Positions 26,101 to 41,100 of a stretch of DNA of 64,000 nt are shown here, piece by piece. Source of the DNA: Callorhinus ursinus (Eukaryota; Chordata; Mammalia; Carnivora; Otariidae); assembly GCF_003265705.1 (NCBI RefSeq), contig NW_020312904.1:5266306-5330305 (forward strand). Direction: 5' to 3'. Below the pieces are notes generated by a model. The model was not told the DNA's origin. It ran no database searches and was given only the letters and a program-made list of their open reading frames with translations. The stretch's first letter is position 1. Each line of letters opens with the position of its first letter. Position numbers and translations under genes: made by a program.

Positions 26101-29100
26101 GTGGGGGCTCTGGGAGTAGGAGGAAGTCAGCAGGTCAGGCAGCACACAGGAAGCAAGGGGGATGAGCACTCACACTAATCGTGGCTGTTGCCTTAGCAAG
26201 CAAGGCCTCAGGAGAGGGGCGGGCTGGAGCAGGCCCCACAGGGCGGGAGGGTCAAGGTGAACCCGGCAGGTGCCAATGAGCGTGCAGGGAGCGTGGAAAA
26301 CGCAGTGTTGAGGAATGGATCCACTCCTGAAACTCCAGTACCTGGGCTAGAACAGTGCCCAGTGCGTGCTCAGGGCTTCTTCAGTGTTTAGTGAGGGAAT
26401 GAATGAATGAGGGAGGGAGTGAATGAATGAATGAATGAATGAAATCTAGTGGATTGGTCATGCAGGTAATTTGGTATTTGAGATGGAAGCCTCTCTAATC
26501 CATTCTCCATGACGCAGACAGGCTTATCTGTCTCAACTACAGATCTGATCATGTTAAAACCCTGCTTAAAACACCCTGGTGTCCTACTGCTGCTAGGAAA
26601 GCATCCAGATGCTTTCCAGTGGCTTCCCAGGCCCCTCATGATCCTCGCACCCTCCAGAGCTCTGGCTCTGCAGCCAGACTGCCTGGGTATACAAATCCCA
26701 GCTCAGCCCTGAACTGGCTGTGCACTTGGGCAAGTTACTTACCCACTCCGAGCCTCAATTTCCTCGCGCAAACATTACTTAAGACGGTGCGGTAAGGGTC
26801 AAAGGAGAGCCTAGACGTAGAGCCCTCCACCGGGAGCTGGGCTCAAGAAACATTCGCCTCGGCTGCTTTTCTTCTCTCAGCACAGACTGAATCGCTTCCC
26901 ATTTCCTGACGACCCCAAGTCCTCTCTCTCACCTCTGGACTTGTAGACAGCCTATTCCCTCGGTTCCGAATGAGCACTTTCCCGGCCGCTTGGCTTCTTG
27001 GGGTGGGGGTTGTTTAGCCTGTTCACAGTGGTAGCTGTAAGACTCAGCACGGTGCTTAGTACCTGGCAGCATAAGGACTTCCTGAAGCAGTTAGATCAAT
27101 GGCCAGAACTTCCTGAAGTGCCCCTCACTGGGTGCATTTTATAGACAAGGAAACTAAAGCAGAGAAAGAGTGAGGTGCCCCAGGCTGGTGGTTCTTAATC
27201 CTTGAATGGGCTTAAAAATTATTGGGGACCTCAAAAAGATTTCGTTATATGGAGTGTATCTATCAGTATGATTGAATTAGAAATTAAAACTGCACATTTG
27301 AAAAACGTTATTGCAGAAAATGAATATGTACTTCCTTTTTGGGTTTCCCTATAGGCTCAGGGAAAACATTGCAGTTTCAAAATAATGACTTATTAGATAA
27401 GGAGGTTACAGAAATTATAGCAGGTGTAACCAAAGGTAGCTGGTAACGAGCTAGTGAAGGTCTGTAAAGAAACTAAGCAAATCTCTGAAAACTCACTCCA
27501 GCTCCTCATTTATACCCAAAACATTTCCACAGCCTTAGAAAATGTTAGCGAACACGGCCTTCCAGAGCACATGTTCCGTCAGTGGTCACACATTGGCTGG
27601 CCTCTGAAAAACCCACTGTGTGTGAGAGGTGCAGGGCAGAAAAGGCAAATGGCTTCCTAGTATGCATATGAAAATGCTTCACGCCTCCCTGGTGTCCTGG
27701 AAGGGGCCACAGACCACACCTCGTGAACACTGCCTTCGCTCATGGGGCTGTGAAGTCTGGAGCTGATACTCCAACCCAGGGAGGCCGATTCCAGGGCCTG
27801 TACCCATAGCCACTGTGCTCTGCTGCCTTGTGTATTCTCATGAATGTGTGGAATTTTGTTTTGGTCCCCAGGCTTTACCAAGTTTGCTACAATGGGTGTG
27901 TGCAACTTTTATGATGAGAAGAATCCTAACAAATAAAATGTTTGGGAAAAAGGTAGTTGCTGTCATGTTAGTGGTTGCCTACATTTTTCTAAAATATTTG
28001 CATATGCCAAAATTCCAGTGTAGGTACTTCCACAGCTCCATCCCAGGACTTGCCATTTAAAAAAAAATTCTTTTTACATTTGTTATATCTTTATTGCAGT
28101 ATTCTTTACAAACTATAAACTGCACATATTTATTTGTTAAAGATCTTATTTATTTGAGAGAGAGCGAATGAGACAGAGCACCCACACACACATGTGTGCA
28201 CCCGAGCTGGAGGAAGGGGCAAAGGGAGAGAGAGAGAGAATCCCAAGCAGACTCCCCGCTGAGTGCAGAACCCAGTGTAGGGCTCAATCCCAGGACCCTG
28301 AGATCATGACCTGAGCCGAAATCAGGAGTCGGATGCTTAACCAACTGAGCCACCCAGGTGCCCCTAGACTGTACACTTATTTAAATGATACAGTTTGAGC
28401 ATCTCCATCATGTGTATACATCCATGAAACCATCACAAGTTATCAATCAAGATAGCAAACATTTTCATCCCCCTGCCTCAAGCTTCCTTGTGCCCACCTG
28501 CTATTCATCTCTTCCACAGCCCCAGCAACCACTGATCTGCATTCTTTCAAATGAAAGCATGCAAGATGTTCTCTTTTTTGTCAGGCTCTGTTCTCCAGAT
28601 CTCATGATTTTGAGATTCATTCACGTTGTTTCCTGTATGCACAGCTGGCTTCTTTTCATTGCTGGGTACTATTCCATTCCTTACCACAGCTTGTGGAGTA
28701 CTCATTTGGTGGGCATTTGGGTTGTTTCCAGTGTTTGGCTCTTACAAATAAAACTGTATATTTTGGACAAGTCTTTGTGTAGATGTATGTCTCTATTTGT
28801 CTTGGGTAGATGCCCAGGGGGAGAGGGGCTGGTTCCTCTGGGTGAGTGTATATCCAAGGAGTATAGTCGGGGTGTCTTCCAGAGGGGTTGCACCTCCCCA
28901 GCAACGGGATAGAGCTATAGGTACTCCCATCCTTGTCAGCACCTGGTAGGGTCAGTCCTTTTAACTTTAGCCAACCTAATGGGTGTGTTCTAATTTTTAA
29001 AATTCAGACTCTGCAGCAAGTTTCAGGATATTGCTTCAGGAAGAATCCTTTACAAGAAACTTTTGGCATGCATGGGAATTAGTGGCCCTCCCACCATCTC

Positions 29101-32100
29101 TCCAGTTCTTGTTCCAAAGGGTCAGCTGTTAAGTGAACGTTTTCAAAAAGAGGAACAGCCGCTGGATGTTTCGGAGAGGTAAAGCAAAACAAAATGCAAG
29201 CGCACACTGAAACCACATGCCTGTTGTGGGATAGGTGGTTAGTCGATATTTGTTGACTGAGTGTTTTCATATCTTATTATTTAAATGCGGGAAAATGGCA
29301 AACTATGAATACAGTGATGAGGGTCAGGGGAGTTGAGAGCAAGCAGAGATCTTTGGGATGATTGGGTTGACCTTCTAGTTCTGGAAGTGAAAGCACTGGG
29401 CTCTGAGAGGCCTGGGGACTGGGCTCAGGTTATTCTCAGACTTGATGGCCGTGCGGGGTTAAGAACCCAGGACCTTCAAGAAACCAAACAGATGAACAGA
29501 GGGGAAGGGAAGGAAAAATAAAATAAGATGAAAACAGAGAGAGAGAGGCAAACCATGAGAGACTGTCAACCCTAGGAAACAAACTGAGGGTTGCTGGAGG
29601 AGAGGGGGGTGGGGATGGGGTAACTGGGTGACAGGCATTAAGGAGAGTACTTGCTGGAATGAGCACTGGGTGTTATATGCAAGTGATGAATCACTGAAGT
29701 CTACCTTTGAAACTAATAATACACTATATGTTAACTAGCATTAGCCTGTTTGCCACCCAACCATTCCATGTCTGCATTCACATTAGTTCTTTTCCAGAAA
29801 CTTCAACTCCTTACCACCCTTTAATATTTATGGCAAAATACACCCATTAAACCAGTTAACATTTTCTGACGTGAGTGATAGAATTATTCAAATGATCACC
29901 AAATTGAATTGTAACAATAAAACATGCTTAGCAAATCTGTTAAACATCGGACTGATGAATATTCTAGCCCGTCCTCATTTTGAAAAATATAGATTTAGTC
30001 TAATGAGAAGATATTATTTTAACTTGCTGGTTCATAGCTTATAATAAATCCACAAGGAAAGGTAAAATGTAGACCTATTCAGCAGACTTCACTCTGTCAT
30101 TTCCCTTTAAAAAGTTCTTAAGTATAGAGCAGTGGGAATATTTTAATGCTATGCTAATGAAATTTGAATATCTGGGCATTTCCATGGGAGCTGCTTTATA
30201 AATGGGCAGAAGGATGGTATTTTAAGAGAAAGGTTAAATATTCTGTGATGAGATGCGTCTGCCTCCTAAAACCAGTGCAAGAAGTAATGGCAATTAGGCG
30301 TTTTATAAAATGTGGGCATTCCTAGAGAGCTCTTCAAAGCGAAGGCAGACACAGCAGGAGAGAAGTCCTTTCTCCACCACTGCTGCTAGGCTCTCCTCCT
30401 CCCCCCCCCCGCTTTGGTGGGGTCCCAGAGACCTCAGGAGAGCTGAAGAAATAATTATTCTCAATCACACCCCCCCCACACACACACATAGCACATCACA
30501 TGAAATCTAGATTTTATAAATCCGGAATAATTGTGAACTTCCCTTCCTTCCCACAAATGTTTGATGGCTTTTTTGGCCAAGTTACCATAAAACAAACTAT
30601 TTCATTTAAAGCTTTGTCGTGGGCTCCGACTTTTCGTTTTCCCAGTTCACACAAATATTTTTCCCGCCCTGTCTGCCCCATCACACGCCCTATTCAGTCA
30701 GCTCCAAGCGCAGTTGGAAGCCTTAACACAGGGATGACCATATCGGTGGCCCTGAAGCTCCCCGCCCTGGCCTGCGGCCCATACCAGCACCACACAAAGA
30801 GCTTTCTCCTGACGCAGTGCTGTGGGCCTCTCTGGAACCCACAGCCCCGGGCAAGGAGGAAGTTCTCAAGCCACACCATCCATCTGCGCATCTGTTTCCT
30901 GGTTCGGGAGTAGGGGGTGGTGGACCTCCTTGTTGTCCTGGGTTGAATCCAAATTGGGTGAGGTCTCTAGGAAGCACTCTGCTGGATCTAAATGCCTGAT
31001 TGTGATTGTAGAACCAAGCCCACTGAGGACAGAAGCACCCTGGCTAAGAATATGACCAAGGATGAAGTGGTTGAAAAACTCAAAAACCATATCCAGCAGC
31101 GGGACCCAGCATTCAGAAAAACATTTCTTGACTTCAGCAAGGAACTTAATGGCAAAATTAATGTGCATGACTTCAAGAAGGTAGGAGAATGGGTTTCTCT
31201 GTGTTTCTGTGTTTCTTTTGTTCCTGGAGCAGCTTGGTGGTTTTGTTATACTAACAGGCCTTATAGGATGGGCAGTACATTTTCTGCAAGGGGTCCATTC
31301 CCTTAAGGGCAAAGCAGATCCATTTCAAGGCATCTTTCAACCATGTAAAAGGATTCTTTCAGCCCAAAATGCCTTTGGCAACTTCCTTCAGAGAATACTT
31401 TTGGTATGGATGTGGCCAGTTTTTGATATTTAAACTTTCCAAACAAAGTGTTTGGCAGTGTTTGGGCAGCTGCTGAGTACCTGGCTCCAGGCTCAGGCAT
31501 CAAGTACGTCCTGGAGCAGAATGGGGGTGGGCCCCTTTGCTGCCAGCGGGGAGGTCCAGGGATGCTGTGATAACAGAGCTGTGGTTTGATCCTCGAGAAA
31601 CTGAAAAACAAACCTGGCAGTAAAAGTGGGAAGCTCAGAGTGCTGATGGGAACTGGGAGGTTCTGCCAGAAAGGACTCAGCTTGAAGGGTTCTGCATAGA
31701 CTTCTCAAGGAATTAATTTAAATGATTGCTTAAAATGCCTGTTACGACCCCTCTAGCTAATCGTCTTCAGCTATTTTTAAGACAAGCATTTCAGTTAATA
31801 TGTAGCATTGTCTGTATGGACAAATTTAGAAGAAGGCAGTGAAATATATTTCCAAGAAGAGAATAATTATATTAGTAGCTACTATCCACACAGGGTTGGG
31901 GCGATGGGACGGGGTAGCTACCAACACAGCCCAGACTTCCCACGCCCCACCCCTGCCCCAAGACTAGAAGATGTGGAGGCACGTGGGGCATGGTGAGGAG
32001 AGATTCAAGAAATATTTGGGAATAAAGGGTAATGGACAAGAAAGAGGAAAATGGGTAAAGAGTGACTCCTCGATCTCCGGTTTGGGGGACCAGGTGGCTG

Positions 32101-35100
32101 ATAATCGGTCATTGATAACTCTGGTGAGCAGTTTCAGCGGGATGGAGGGTGGTAAGTGGGTGTGACTCACCTGATGCTCTCAGGGCGCCTCGTCGTAGAC
32201 TCCTTCGCCCCTAAGCCCCTCATGCCCAGCAGTCTTGAACAATCACAGTGCTCAGTGCTCTTAATTCATGGAGTCAGTTCATAGGTTCTCAGGAGATCAA
32301 GAATCCACGAGGCTGCCGCTGATTTTTCAGGGATCTTTTCAGGGGTTACCTTAGAGAAGGGCAGCAGGTGGTGGCAAAGCGGGGACCACTACCCCAGACC
32401 GCAGAGTGCGGGCACAGATGCTCACTCTGCCCACCTGAGAGCAGGTCTGTAAGCTCAGCCGCAGGTTCTTCCGTCTTAGGGCTTCTCTGCCATCTCTAAG
32501 CCAGTGGCTCTCCTGGTGGCATCTCTACTTCCCAGACCGCCCTCCTAAAACTTCAGTCTCTGGCGCCCACCTGTCTACTCAACTTCTTCACGTGGGCGTC
32601 TGGAGATGCCGAACTGCCACCAAGGCCTTTCTGTCAGCAGCCCTTCCGTTCTCAGGGGCAGCCTTGTCCCAGTCACTCTGGGCTCCAGTTTGGTGTCTTC
32701 CTTGACTCTCTCCTCTTCTCCCGCACCCACGCCCAGTGCATCAACAAAGTCCACTGGCGCCCTTGAAAGTCACCCCAGAGCACAACGACTGCTGTCCCAC
32801 CCCCTCCGCATCCAGCCATTGCTGCCTCACTGGGCTCCCTGTGCCTGTCCTTTCCCCGCTGCGGTGTGTTCTCAACCCAGCAGCCAGAGTCACACTCTGA
32901 TGGGTCTGCAGAGAGGGTCACTCCTGCCCAGGACCCTCCCATGCCCTCCCCCTCCCACTCCCACGGGTAAACAAACCAGAGTCCCCGCAGGGCCTGGAGG
33001 GTCCGGCACTACCCAGCCCCTTGCTGCCTCTGTGACCTCCACTCTTACCACCCTCCCCGCTGCTCCCCTCACTCCAGCCACACCAGCCTCCTGCTCTGCC
33101 TCTGACCGCCGGCCCCTGGCTGTCCCCTCTGCCTGACCGGCATCCCTCTGCTGGCTGCGTGCCTCTCCTCCTCACCTCCTCCAAGCCTCTGTCCACCTGC
33201 ACGTCGAGGCGACACTGGCATTCCCAGAGCAAATACTGACTGCCCTCCCACCTCGATCTCCTTTACCCCAGGCTTCCTTCCATGGTGCACTCGCCTCCTG
33301 CCATGCATCTTGTACTTAGAATCCTTCCCTTCAGGTCTTTATTCTGCTGTTTGCCTGACTTCCTCTGTTAAATCACATGCTCCAAAGGTGGACATTTTTT
33401 TCTCTTTCGGACCGTGAAGCATCCCAGGTGCTTGGCACAAAACAGAGCCCAACATTGACTGAATGAATGGATGAATTTGAAGAGTCACCAGAATCCCCAG
33501 TGGAGCCCAGATTGGATGCCACTTGGGGACTGAGGGAGGCAGGTGTTTCAGAAGCCTATCGGGATTCCTCGACATGAGGCTGGTTCCCACACCTGTCCGT
33601 GGCACTACCCAAGCCCACCTTAGCCCCCTCCCCTGCCCCTGGAGCTTCCCTGCATTCTGGCTCACCTTCGGGGCAGCTACATGCACAGTTGGTCTGCTGC
33701 TTGCTTCACGGTGGTGGCCGCATACCTCTCCCTCTCCTGTCTCCTGGCTTCTCGCACACTCCCCTGCCTTCTGAAGATGTGCCCACGGTGAGGGCAAAGG
33801 GAAGCAGAACACGAAAGGACAGGGCCAACACGCAGGGAGAAAAGCTGCTGGTTGTTTTCACGACTGATTCGCTGGGAACCTAGTTAGGCAAGTTGTCAAC
33901 TGGTTTCCGCCCTAGTGACTTGTTGGGTTTAACTTTTGGGAAGCATCCTGTTGTGACCACCCTTTTAGCCTGAAGATCAACAACCCTAGGGTGTTTTTAA
34001 ACAGTCCACTAGGGACCTAGGTTTGACCTTCATAAGCTGATACCTTCAAAGCATTTATGTATATAGAAACTTTGTGGTTAATGGAAGGGAGTATTTATAG
34101 ATCAGGGTGCTTCTACCGGTGAGGTCAGAGCTGGAGAAATCACGGTCTTCCACCTTAGAAAGAAACAAAATTTAGATTAGACCTAATGCAGGGCGAGCTG
34201 GGTGAAAGATGGGCGAGCTGGGTGTAATATGGGCTTGCAGGATTTAGGATGCGCTAGCTGGGTTGCAGTACAGGCTAGCTGGGTGTGATTGCTGGCAGTT
34301 TTGAGGTTGTATCTGGCCTCAGAATTCTGGAAGAAGGACATTAATTTTAATAACAATGTCCTTTAACTTCTTCCTATCTTTTGGGTTATAGATACGCAGC
34401 GTTCCTGCCTTGTCTTTCCCAAATCTGCCCCACAGCGATTAGTATGGTGCAGTGGTTGCCCAGTTTCATCCCAGAGGAATTGGGAGTGAGGCTCTCAGTC
34501 ACATATCCCTGCTTGCCCTACTATGGATGCATGCCATTGTTCATAATTTGAACATTGGCAGCACTTAGCCATTGGCCCAGATACCTTGTCCTCTAAACTA
34601 GAAGTGCTCATTCTTTATTCTGACCAGCCATTGCCTGGCCTGTGGTGGGGTCAGAAGGTGGTTGGCTGCACAGGTTCAACGCTGGAGAGCTGTAATAGAA
34701 TCTGGAGCCGGATGGGACCTTGTGGGTCACCAAATCCAGCAAGTCCCCGCACTGTCATTGCTGGGGACTGTTACCAGTTTTCACCACCGTGGTCAGGAAG
34801 ATTTTGTCTGCTATAAGGATTTATTTGTTTACTAATAATCTGTCTCCCCATCTTTTCCCTCTCTTTAATGTAAAAGACATCGGAGTTTCTGGAGAGTGTG
34901 AGGTGACCAGCCGTCCTGCCAGAGGCAGAGCTGTTGGGGTTTTAATGGACTCAGCTTGCTTTCTGTGGTTAAATGTGTCATTCCCCGTGGGGGAGGCAGA
35001 GGGACTGTTCTTTCTGGAATGCCGCTAGACCTGGTTGGGGTAGATTGCATCCGACATTAAATCATCTCTCACAACAAGCCCGAAGGCATATTCTTTCTCC

Positions 35101-38100
35101 CAGGAAATGCCTCTCTCCCGGTTCATTGCTCACTCTAGCTGCTGCACCACATGGCCTGTGACTTTTGCATAGTTTGTAATGTGTCGTTGTATTGAAATGA
35201 CAAGTCAAGAACTGGTGGCGGTGCAGGAAATGGTTTTTGAATTTCAGGGTGATCTAGAATTTTTATATTCTTCCCCTAGATGCTTTTTCCTACTCTCCCT
35301 CTCCTTCACATGCTGAGTTAGCAGCAAACCCCCCAAAACTGTGTCTGATGTAAGAGAGGTGGTTGTTTTTCTCTTTTGTAATGAGGAGTCCAGACATTGT
35401 GCAGGGCGGCCCAGCAGCTCTACAATGTCTTCAGAGGCCCCGGCTGCTTCTAGCCTTCTCCTCATTCAACCTCATTCTCGTGCAGGGAATACAGCTGCTG
35501 GGGCACCAGCCATCACACACATTTCAGGCATAAGGAAGGAAAAAAGTGAAGGCAAAAGGCTTGAGCCAGACAAGTACTTCTTTTTTTAAAGGGCTTTCTT
35601 GTAAGCTTCTCTCAGCCGCTTCATTGTATTGACCAGGCTGTGTTATATAGAGATCTTATAGAGAGAGATACATGATTTCTTGCTGGGTATGTTACTACCT
35701 TCAGAAAAAGCAAGGTTCTGGTTGTAAGGGAGAAGGAGGGAGTGCACACCGGGCAGGCAGATGTCACCGTCTGTGCGGTCCTTTCTCTTTGTAAACATTT
35801 TGAGGGTGCCTGTTCTACGCTTGGTATAGAACTAAACCACATGAGGACATGGAGAAAGCAGAAGTTTCATTGCTTGGGGCCAGTGACCCATGGGGAACAT
35901 AAAATGACAAAACATCCAAGGACACGTAAGTCAAGATTAGTCTAATTGCATAATTAGGCTAATTGAGCAATTCCATCCATCAGGAATTTGAGGAAGGCTT
36001 TCCCTTCCAATTCCCTGTAATTGGCTATTCCTGATGGTAAATTGATATTCTTCATCCTCGGTAAATACACTGTATGTTGTTTGGTTCACTGTTATCCTTA
36101 GTCCATCCCCGAGTCCCAGCTGAGGCCCCTGGAGACAGACATAGGGCTGCAGAGCTCATCAGCAAACTTAAGATCCCCTAAGACATGGATTAGCAAAGCA
36201 AGAGTCTGTGACAGCCCAGCCCAGCGCCCCAGATTCTTGGTGCCCGTGGCTCCTTGCTTCTCACCTGCCTTGCTAGGGAGAAGGTGAGCTTTCCTTCCTC
36301 TTCCCAGCAGAGTGTCCCCATGCCCTCTGGGGACACATAGCTAGAAACTGGCACCCTCCCACCCCCAAGCATCACTTCCTAATCACACAGTCTTTCCCAC
36401 TTAGAGGTCAGGGCCCAGGATATAAACCAAGCCCCAGGAACAGCATCGAGCCTCTCATAGACCTTGGGAGCAGATAAGCAAATTAAGTAACCATGGTACC
36501 CGGGAAGACTTTGATTTTTTTTAAAGTCTAGTATTAAATATTTTCCATCTGGTTTTAAACCTTCTGTTGGGAGCATACAACTCTGGTAAATAAAACAGAT
36601 ATTTAAAAACTCTTTATTGTATATTACAATCAGTTTTGTGAAGGGGAAAAACAAAAAACATTAGGGAACCTTAACAGGGACAAATAATGAATTCTTGCCA
36701 TTTTTGACAACATGGACGGATTTCAGGGGCATTATGCTAAGTGAAATAAATCCGAGAAAGACAAATACCAAATATTGTTACTTACATATGGAATCTAAAA
36801 AACAAAAGAAGAAACAAACAAAACAAAGCAGGAAGAGACTCAAAGATACAGGAAACTGTACGTTTCTGGAGGTGGGGAGTCCTGGGGCATGGGGCTAGGT
36901 GACACAGGTGAAGGGGATTAAGAGCTACAGACCTCCATTTATAAAATATATCAGTCCTGGGGATGTAATGTACAGCATGGGGAATATAGTCAATAATATT
37001 GTTGTAACTTTGTATGGTGACAGATGGTAACTAGACTTATAGTGGGGATCATTTTGTAATGTATAAAAACATCGAATCACTATGATATATACCTGAAACT
37101 AATAGGAAATTGTATGTCAACCATACTTCAGTTTTAAAAAGTTTAAAAAAGGACAAACAGAAACTTTTATAGTAAAAGACTCATGGATATATCCACACCG
37201 AATCAGAGACCCCAGAGCAGATCTGCGTGGGGTCATCTTCCCACTTTTGCTGTGAAAGGCTTTTGATATCATGTTGCATTTTGGCTACTGTGGGCGCAGA
37301 GAGTTCTCCATGCTTGCTCTGAGGCCCCATCAGATTCAGCACATGGAGCACCAACTCTCTAAGCTTGTTGGGGTTGGGGGGTGGGGGGCTCATGACTCAG
37401 GTAAGAAAACAGGGAGAAAGAGATGAAGTGCCATGCTCTTGAGGACCGGTGGTGGGGGCTGGATGAGTAGACCTGGTTCTTTAGCTTTGTGTTCCTAACA
37501 GCTTCCCAATGGTGCTCATGTTTAAAGGGTGACCTGTGTTCAAAGGTCACATGTTCATTTTTGTTGGACCACGCCCCACACAACCATCAGAAGTCTGTAT
37601 TTCTCCATCTTCTGGCCATAACCCTCTGCCAAAGGCCAAAACGACTCTTGCAGCTTCCAGCTGTGCCCCAGTGGCCCAGATCTTCCAGGGCAGGAGCAGC
37701 TGCTGACCCTCGGTGTCAGTCGAACTCATCTCCAGGGCTTCTGTTTTTGCCTTGTGTTCTCGGGGCCTTCTCCCTGGATGGCCTTTGTCTCCTAAGTACC
37801 ACAGTGTGGGGACTTGCCTTCAGTTCCAGAGGCCGGCACTCGTCCGGAAGGGGAAACCAGTCAGGGTCTCCGATTTTGCCACTCCAGCACCACGAACCTA
37901 GCGAGTGTTCTGCTGAGTGGCCTCCCGCCTGGCCCAACCCCATTGCTCAGCCTCAATTGCGCTCCCAGGATCATCAGCTCTTCTCAGGGAAAATGCAATT
38001 GCATAGCCTCAGTTCACCCCTGAAGGGTCCTTCTCGCCTGGGAACTTCAATCCCTCGGACCTCCTGGCTTTCTCGGCCGTCCAATGCCTTTGCATTATCT

Positions 38101-41100
38101 TCTAATTGCTGGGGCTCTTCTAGCTGTTTTCACTGGGAATGTTAGTGCACTAGGAATTGCTCCATCCTATCCTGAAGCAACCGAAGTCTGTGGGTTTTAT
38201 TAGTTTTTTCCAAGTAACAACCTTTATTGTTACTTTTGTCTTATACATTTGTTTTATATTTATGTATTTCTGCTGTTACTTCAATGATTTTTTTCCTTCT
38301 ACTTGATTGGGATTTAATTTGCTTTTCTCTTTCTAATTTCTTGAGACAAAATGTTAGATTATTGCTTTTTAGCCTTTATTTCTCTTGTGTACGAATCGAT
38401 GGCTACACATTGCCCTCTAGGTACAGGCTTAGCCACATCTACAAGTTTTGGTATATCATTCATTGTCATTCAGTTTAAAATATTTTACAATTTCCCTTGT
38501 GATTTTTTTTTCCCAGTGGTTTATTTTAAAAAGTGTATTATTTAATTTCCACACAGTTGGGATTTTCTAATTTACCTTTTATTGTTAATTTTAAAATGGA
38601 TTCCATTGTGATCAAAGAGTAAATTCTAAAGTCTAAATGACTTCAGGCAATCCTACTGAGGCTTGGATTATGACCCAACATATAGACAATTTCAGTAAAT
38701 GTTCCATAAGCCCACGAAAAGAATGTATGCTCCATCATGGTCCTTCAGTTTTCTAAGTATGTCAATTAGATTGATTTCATTAATTGTGTTTTTCAGAACT
38801 TCTGTATCCTTATCAAACTGTTGCCTGCTCATTCCATTAGTGAATGGGAGAAGTGTGTTGAAGTCTCCCATCTGATGGTGAATTTGTCTAGTGAAGATCC
38901 TTCTTTATTCTGTTGATTGTTGCTTTATTCACTTTGAAGCTAAATTATTGGGTGCACATGGATTTAGAATTGCTGCAACTTCCTGTGAATTATCTCCTTT
39001 ATCATTATGACATGACTCTTGATACAGAGTACTGCTACTTACCTTTGAACCTATTTTTGTCTGATAATAACATAGTTAATTCAGCTTTCTTTTGATTCAT
39101 GTTTGCATAGTGTATGCTTTTCTGTCCTTTCACTTCAAACTTTCTGGGTGCTTATATTTCAAGTAAGTCTCTTGTAGGCAGAATATAGCTGATATTTTAG
39201 AAGATAGGTTGTGACAGTCAGTCTTCTATTTGGAGTATTTAATTACTAATATTGTTGGTTTTATATCTGTCGTCTTAATTTTTTTTTCTATTTGACCCAG
39301 CTGTCTTGTGGATCTTCTTGCCTTTTTTTTTTTTTAAGGAATATTCAACTATTTCTGTTAGTCCATTTGCCCCTCTGTTAGCTTATTGGTGAGAACATTC
39401 TTCTGCCATTCGTCTAGAGGCTACCACTAGCAATTGCAACATGCATTCTTGTCTTAGAGTTTGTAGTTAAATATAGATCATTATGTTTACCACTTCCCTA
39501 ACTGCTGGATTTAAAAATGCTTTAATTTCACTTACCCCTAAAAATTGTACATCTAGGTTAAATCCTGCAAACACTGTCATTATTATAATAACAAATAAGC
39601 TGTCATGTGTCTACACATCTACCCTTGCTCTTGTTCCTTCCATCGTACACTTTGTGCTAGCACCTGCACTCATTTTTATTCTGTCTAAAGGCCTCCTTTT
39701 GTCCTTCTGCTAATGCAAGTGTGCTGGCAACTAATTCTCTGAGTTTCCATGGTTTTTTATGCTGTTTTCCTTAGCCTCTAGCTCCCATCCTTGTTCTGGT
39801 CCAGGACCCCATCCAGGATCCCACATTACACTTAGTCATCACGTCTCCTTAGCTCCTCTTGGCTCTGGCAGGTTCTTTCTCAGACTTTGCTTGTTTTGCA
39901 CTGACTTTGACAGTTTTGAAGATTACTGGCCAGCTATTTTGTAGAATGTCGCTCTCTGGGATTTGTCTGGTATTGTTCTCATGATTAGACCAGGGTAATG
40001 TTTTTGGAAGGAAGACCACAGAGGTAAAGTACTCTTCTCATTGCGTCCTGTCAGGGGATATGCCATCAGCATGGCTGATCACTGTTATACTGACCTTTGA
40101 TCACCTGGCTGAGCTGTCTGCCAGGCTTTTCCACTGTAAACTTACTCTTTTTTCTCTCTCTTTCCATTTGAGGAAAAGTCACTATGTACAGCCCACAATG
40201 AAGGAAAGGGGAATTATTATGCTCTACCTCTTTAAGGGCAGAATATCTACATAAATTATTTGGAATTCTTTTGCATGGGAGATCTGTGTCTTCTGTCCCA
40301 TGTATTAATTTGTTCATTTATTTATATCAGTATGGACTCATGCCTCATTATCCTTTAAATGTCGGTATGATCTTTCATAGGGTTTCCTTTTCTACTCCTG
40401 ATTTTGGTAATTTTTAAAAATCTTTTCTCTTTGTTTATTGAATAGTTTAGCTGGAGGTTTATAACTTTTATTGATCTTTTTTATAAAACAAGCTGTGTTT
40501 TCATTGATTTTCTCTATTGTTTGTCCATATTCTATTTCAGTCATTCCTAGTCTTATCTCTTAGTTCTTTTCTTCTACTTACTTTTCTTATTTTTACTTCC
40601 TTTGTGTTTAATTTGCCTGACACATAAAGGGATTCTTCTTGGAAGGTTCACCTTGAGAACCTGGTAGAATTCCTGGTGGTAAAATCCATGAAAATGTGGC
40701 CCCCCTCCAAAGACTGGGCCTCCAGGAGTTTCTCAGTCTCAAGCTAGTCCTTGCTCTGCCTCCAGTAGTTTGTCAAAATTACCACTTAAGCATTCCTACC
40801 AGTTTGTGGCTACAGTGGCTTCTGCTCCAGGTTAGCTGATCTTGGCTGTGATTGTATGTATCCACCTGTCTTTCCAGATGTCAGTTTTCTCTGATGGCTC
40901 TAAGAAAAGTTACTGATTTTCAGTATGTTCAGCCTTTTTCTTGCTGTAGCAATGGAAGTGATGACTTCCAAACCCTTCACATGTTAAACCTAGGAGCAGA
41001 AGTTCACTCTTACTTTTTAAAGATATTTTAGCTGGGAATAACAGTATTTTAGGTTGGCAGTTACTCTCTTCTGGCATTTTTAAGATATCATTCCATTGTC

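Larger units (their letters stand above)
23686..29007 (+). other. EFCAB6 intron between window exons 5 and 6
   Basis: 5,322 bases. Contains a MIR (23810-23990), the 5S pseudogene (25766-25854), L2 and MIR pieces (26490-26800), a (GAAT)n tract, a CAN SINE (28139-28364) and antisense L1 reaching the acceptor. 24000-25750 and 26810-28060 hold no recognisable gene. Confidence 0.85.

Noticed and set aside
28385..28912. A 175-codon open frame just upstream of window exon 6
   Set aside because: It is an antisense reading of old L1 sequence.
32606..33136. A 176-codon Pro/Ser/Thr-rich open frame
   Set aside because: It lies mostly on L2 sequence with C-rich codons.
37489..38145. A 218-codon open frame, the longest on the plus strand
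   Set aside because: GC-rich composition favours open frames here. I see no domain, and overlapping frames on both strands are also open. No splice signals fit EFCAB6.
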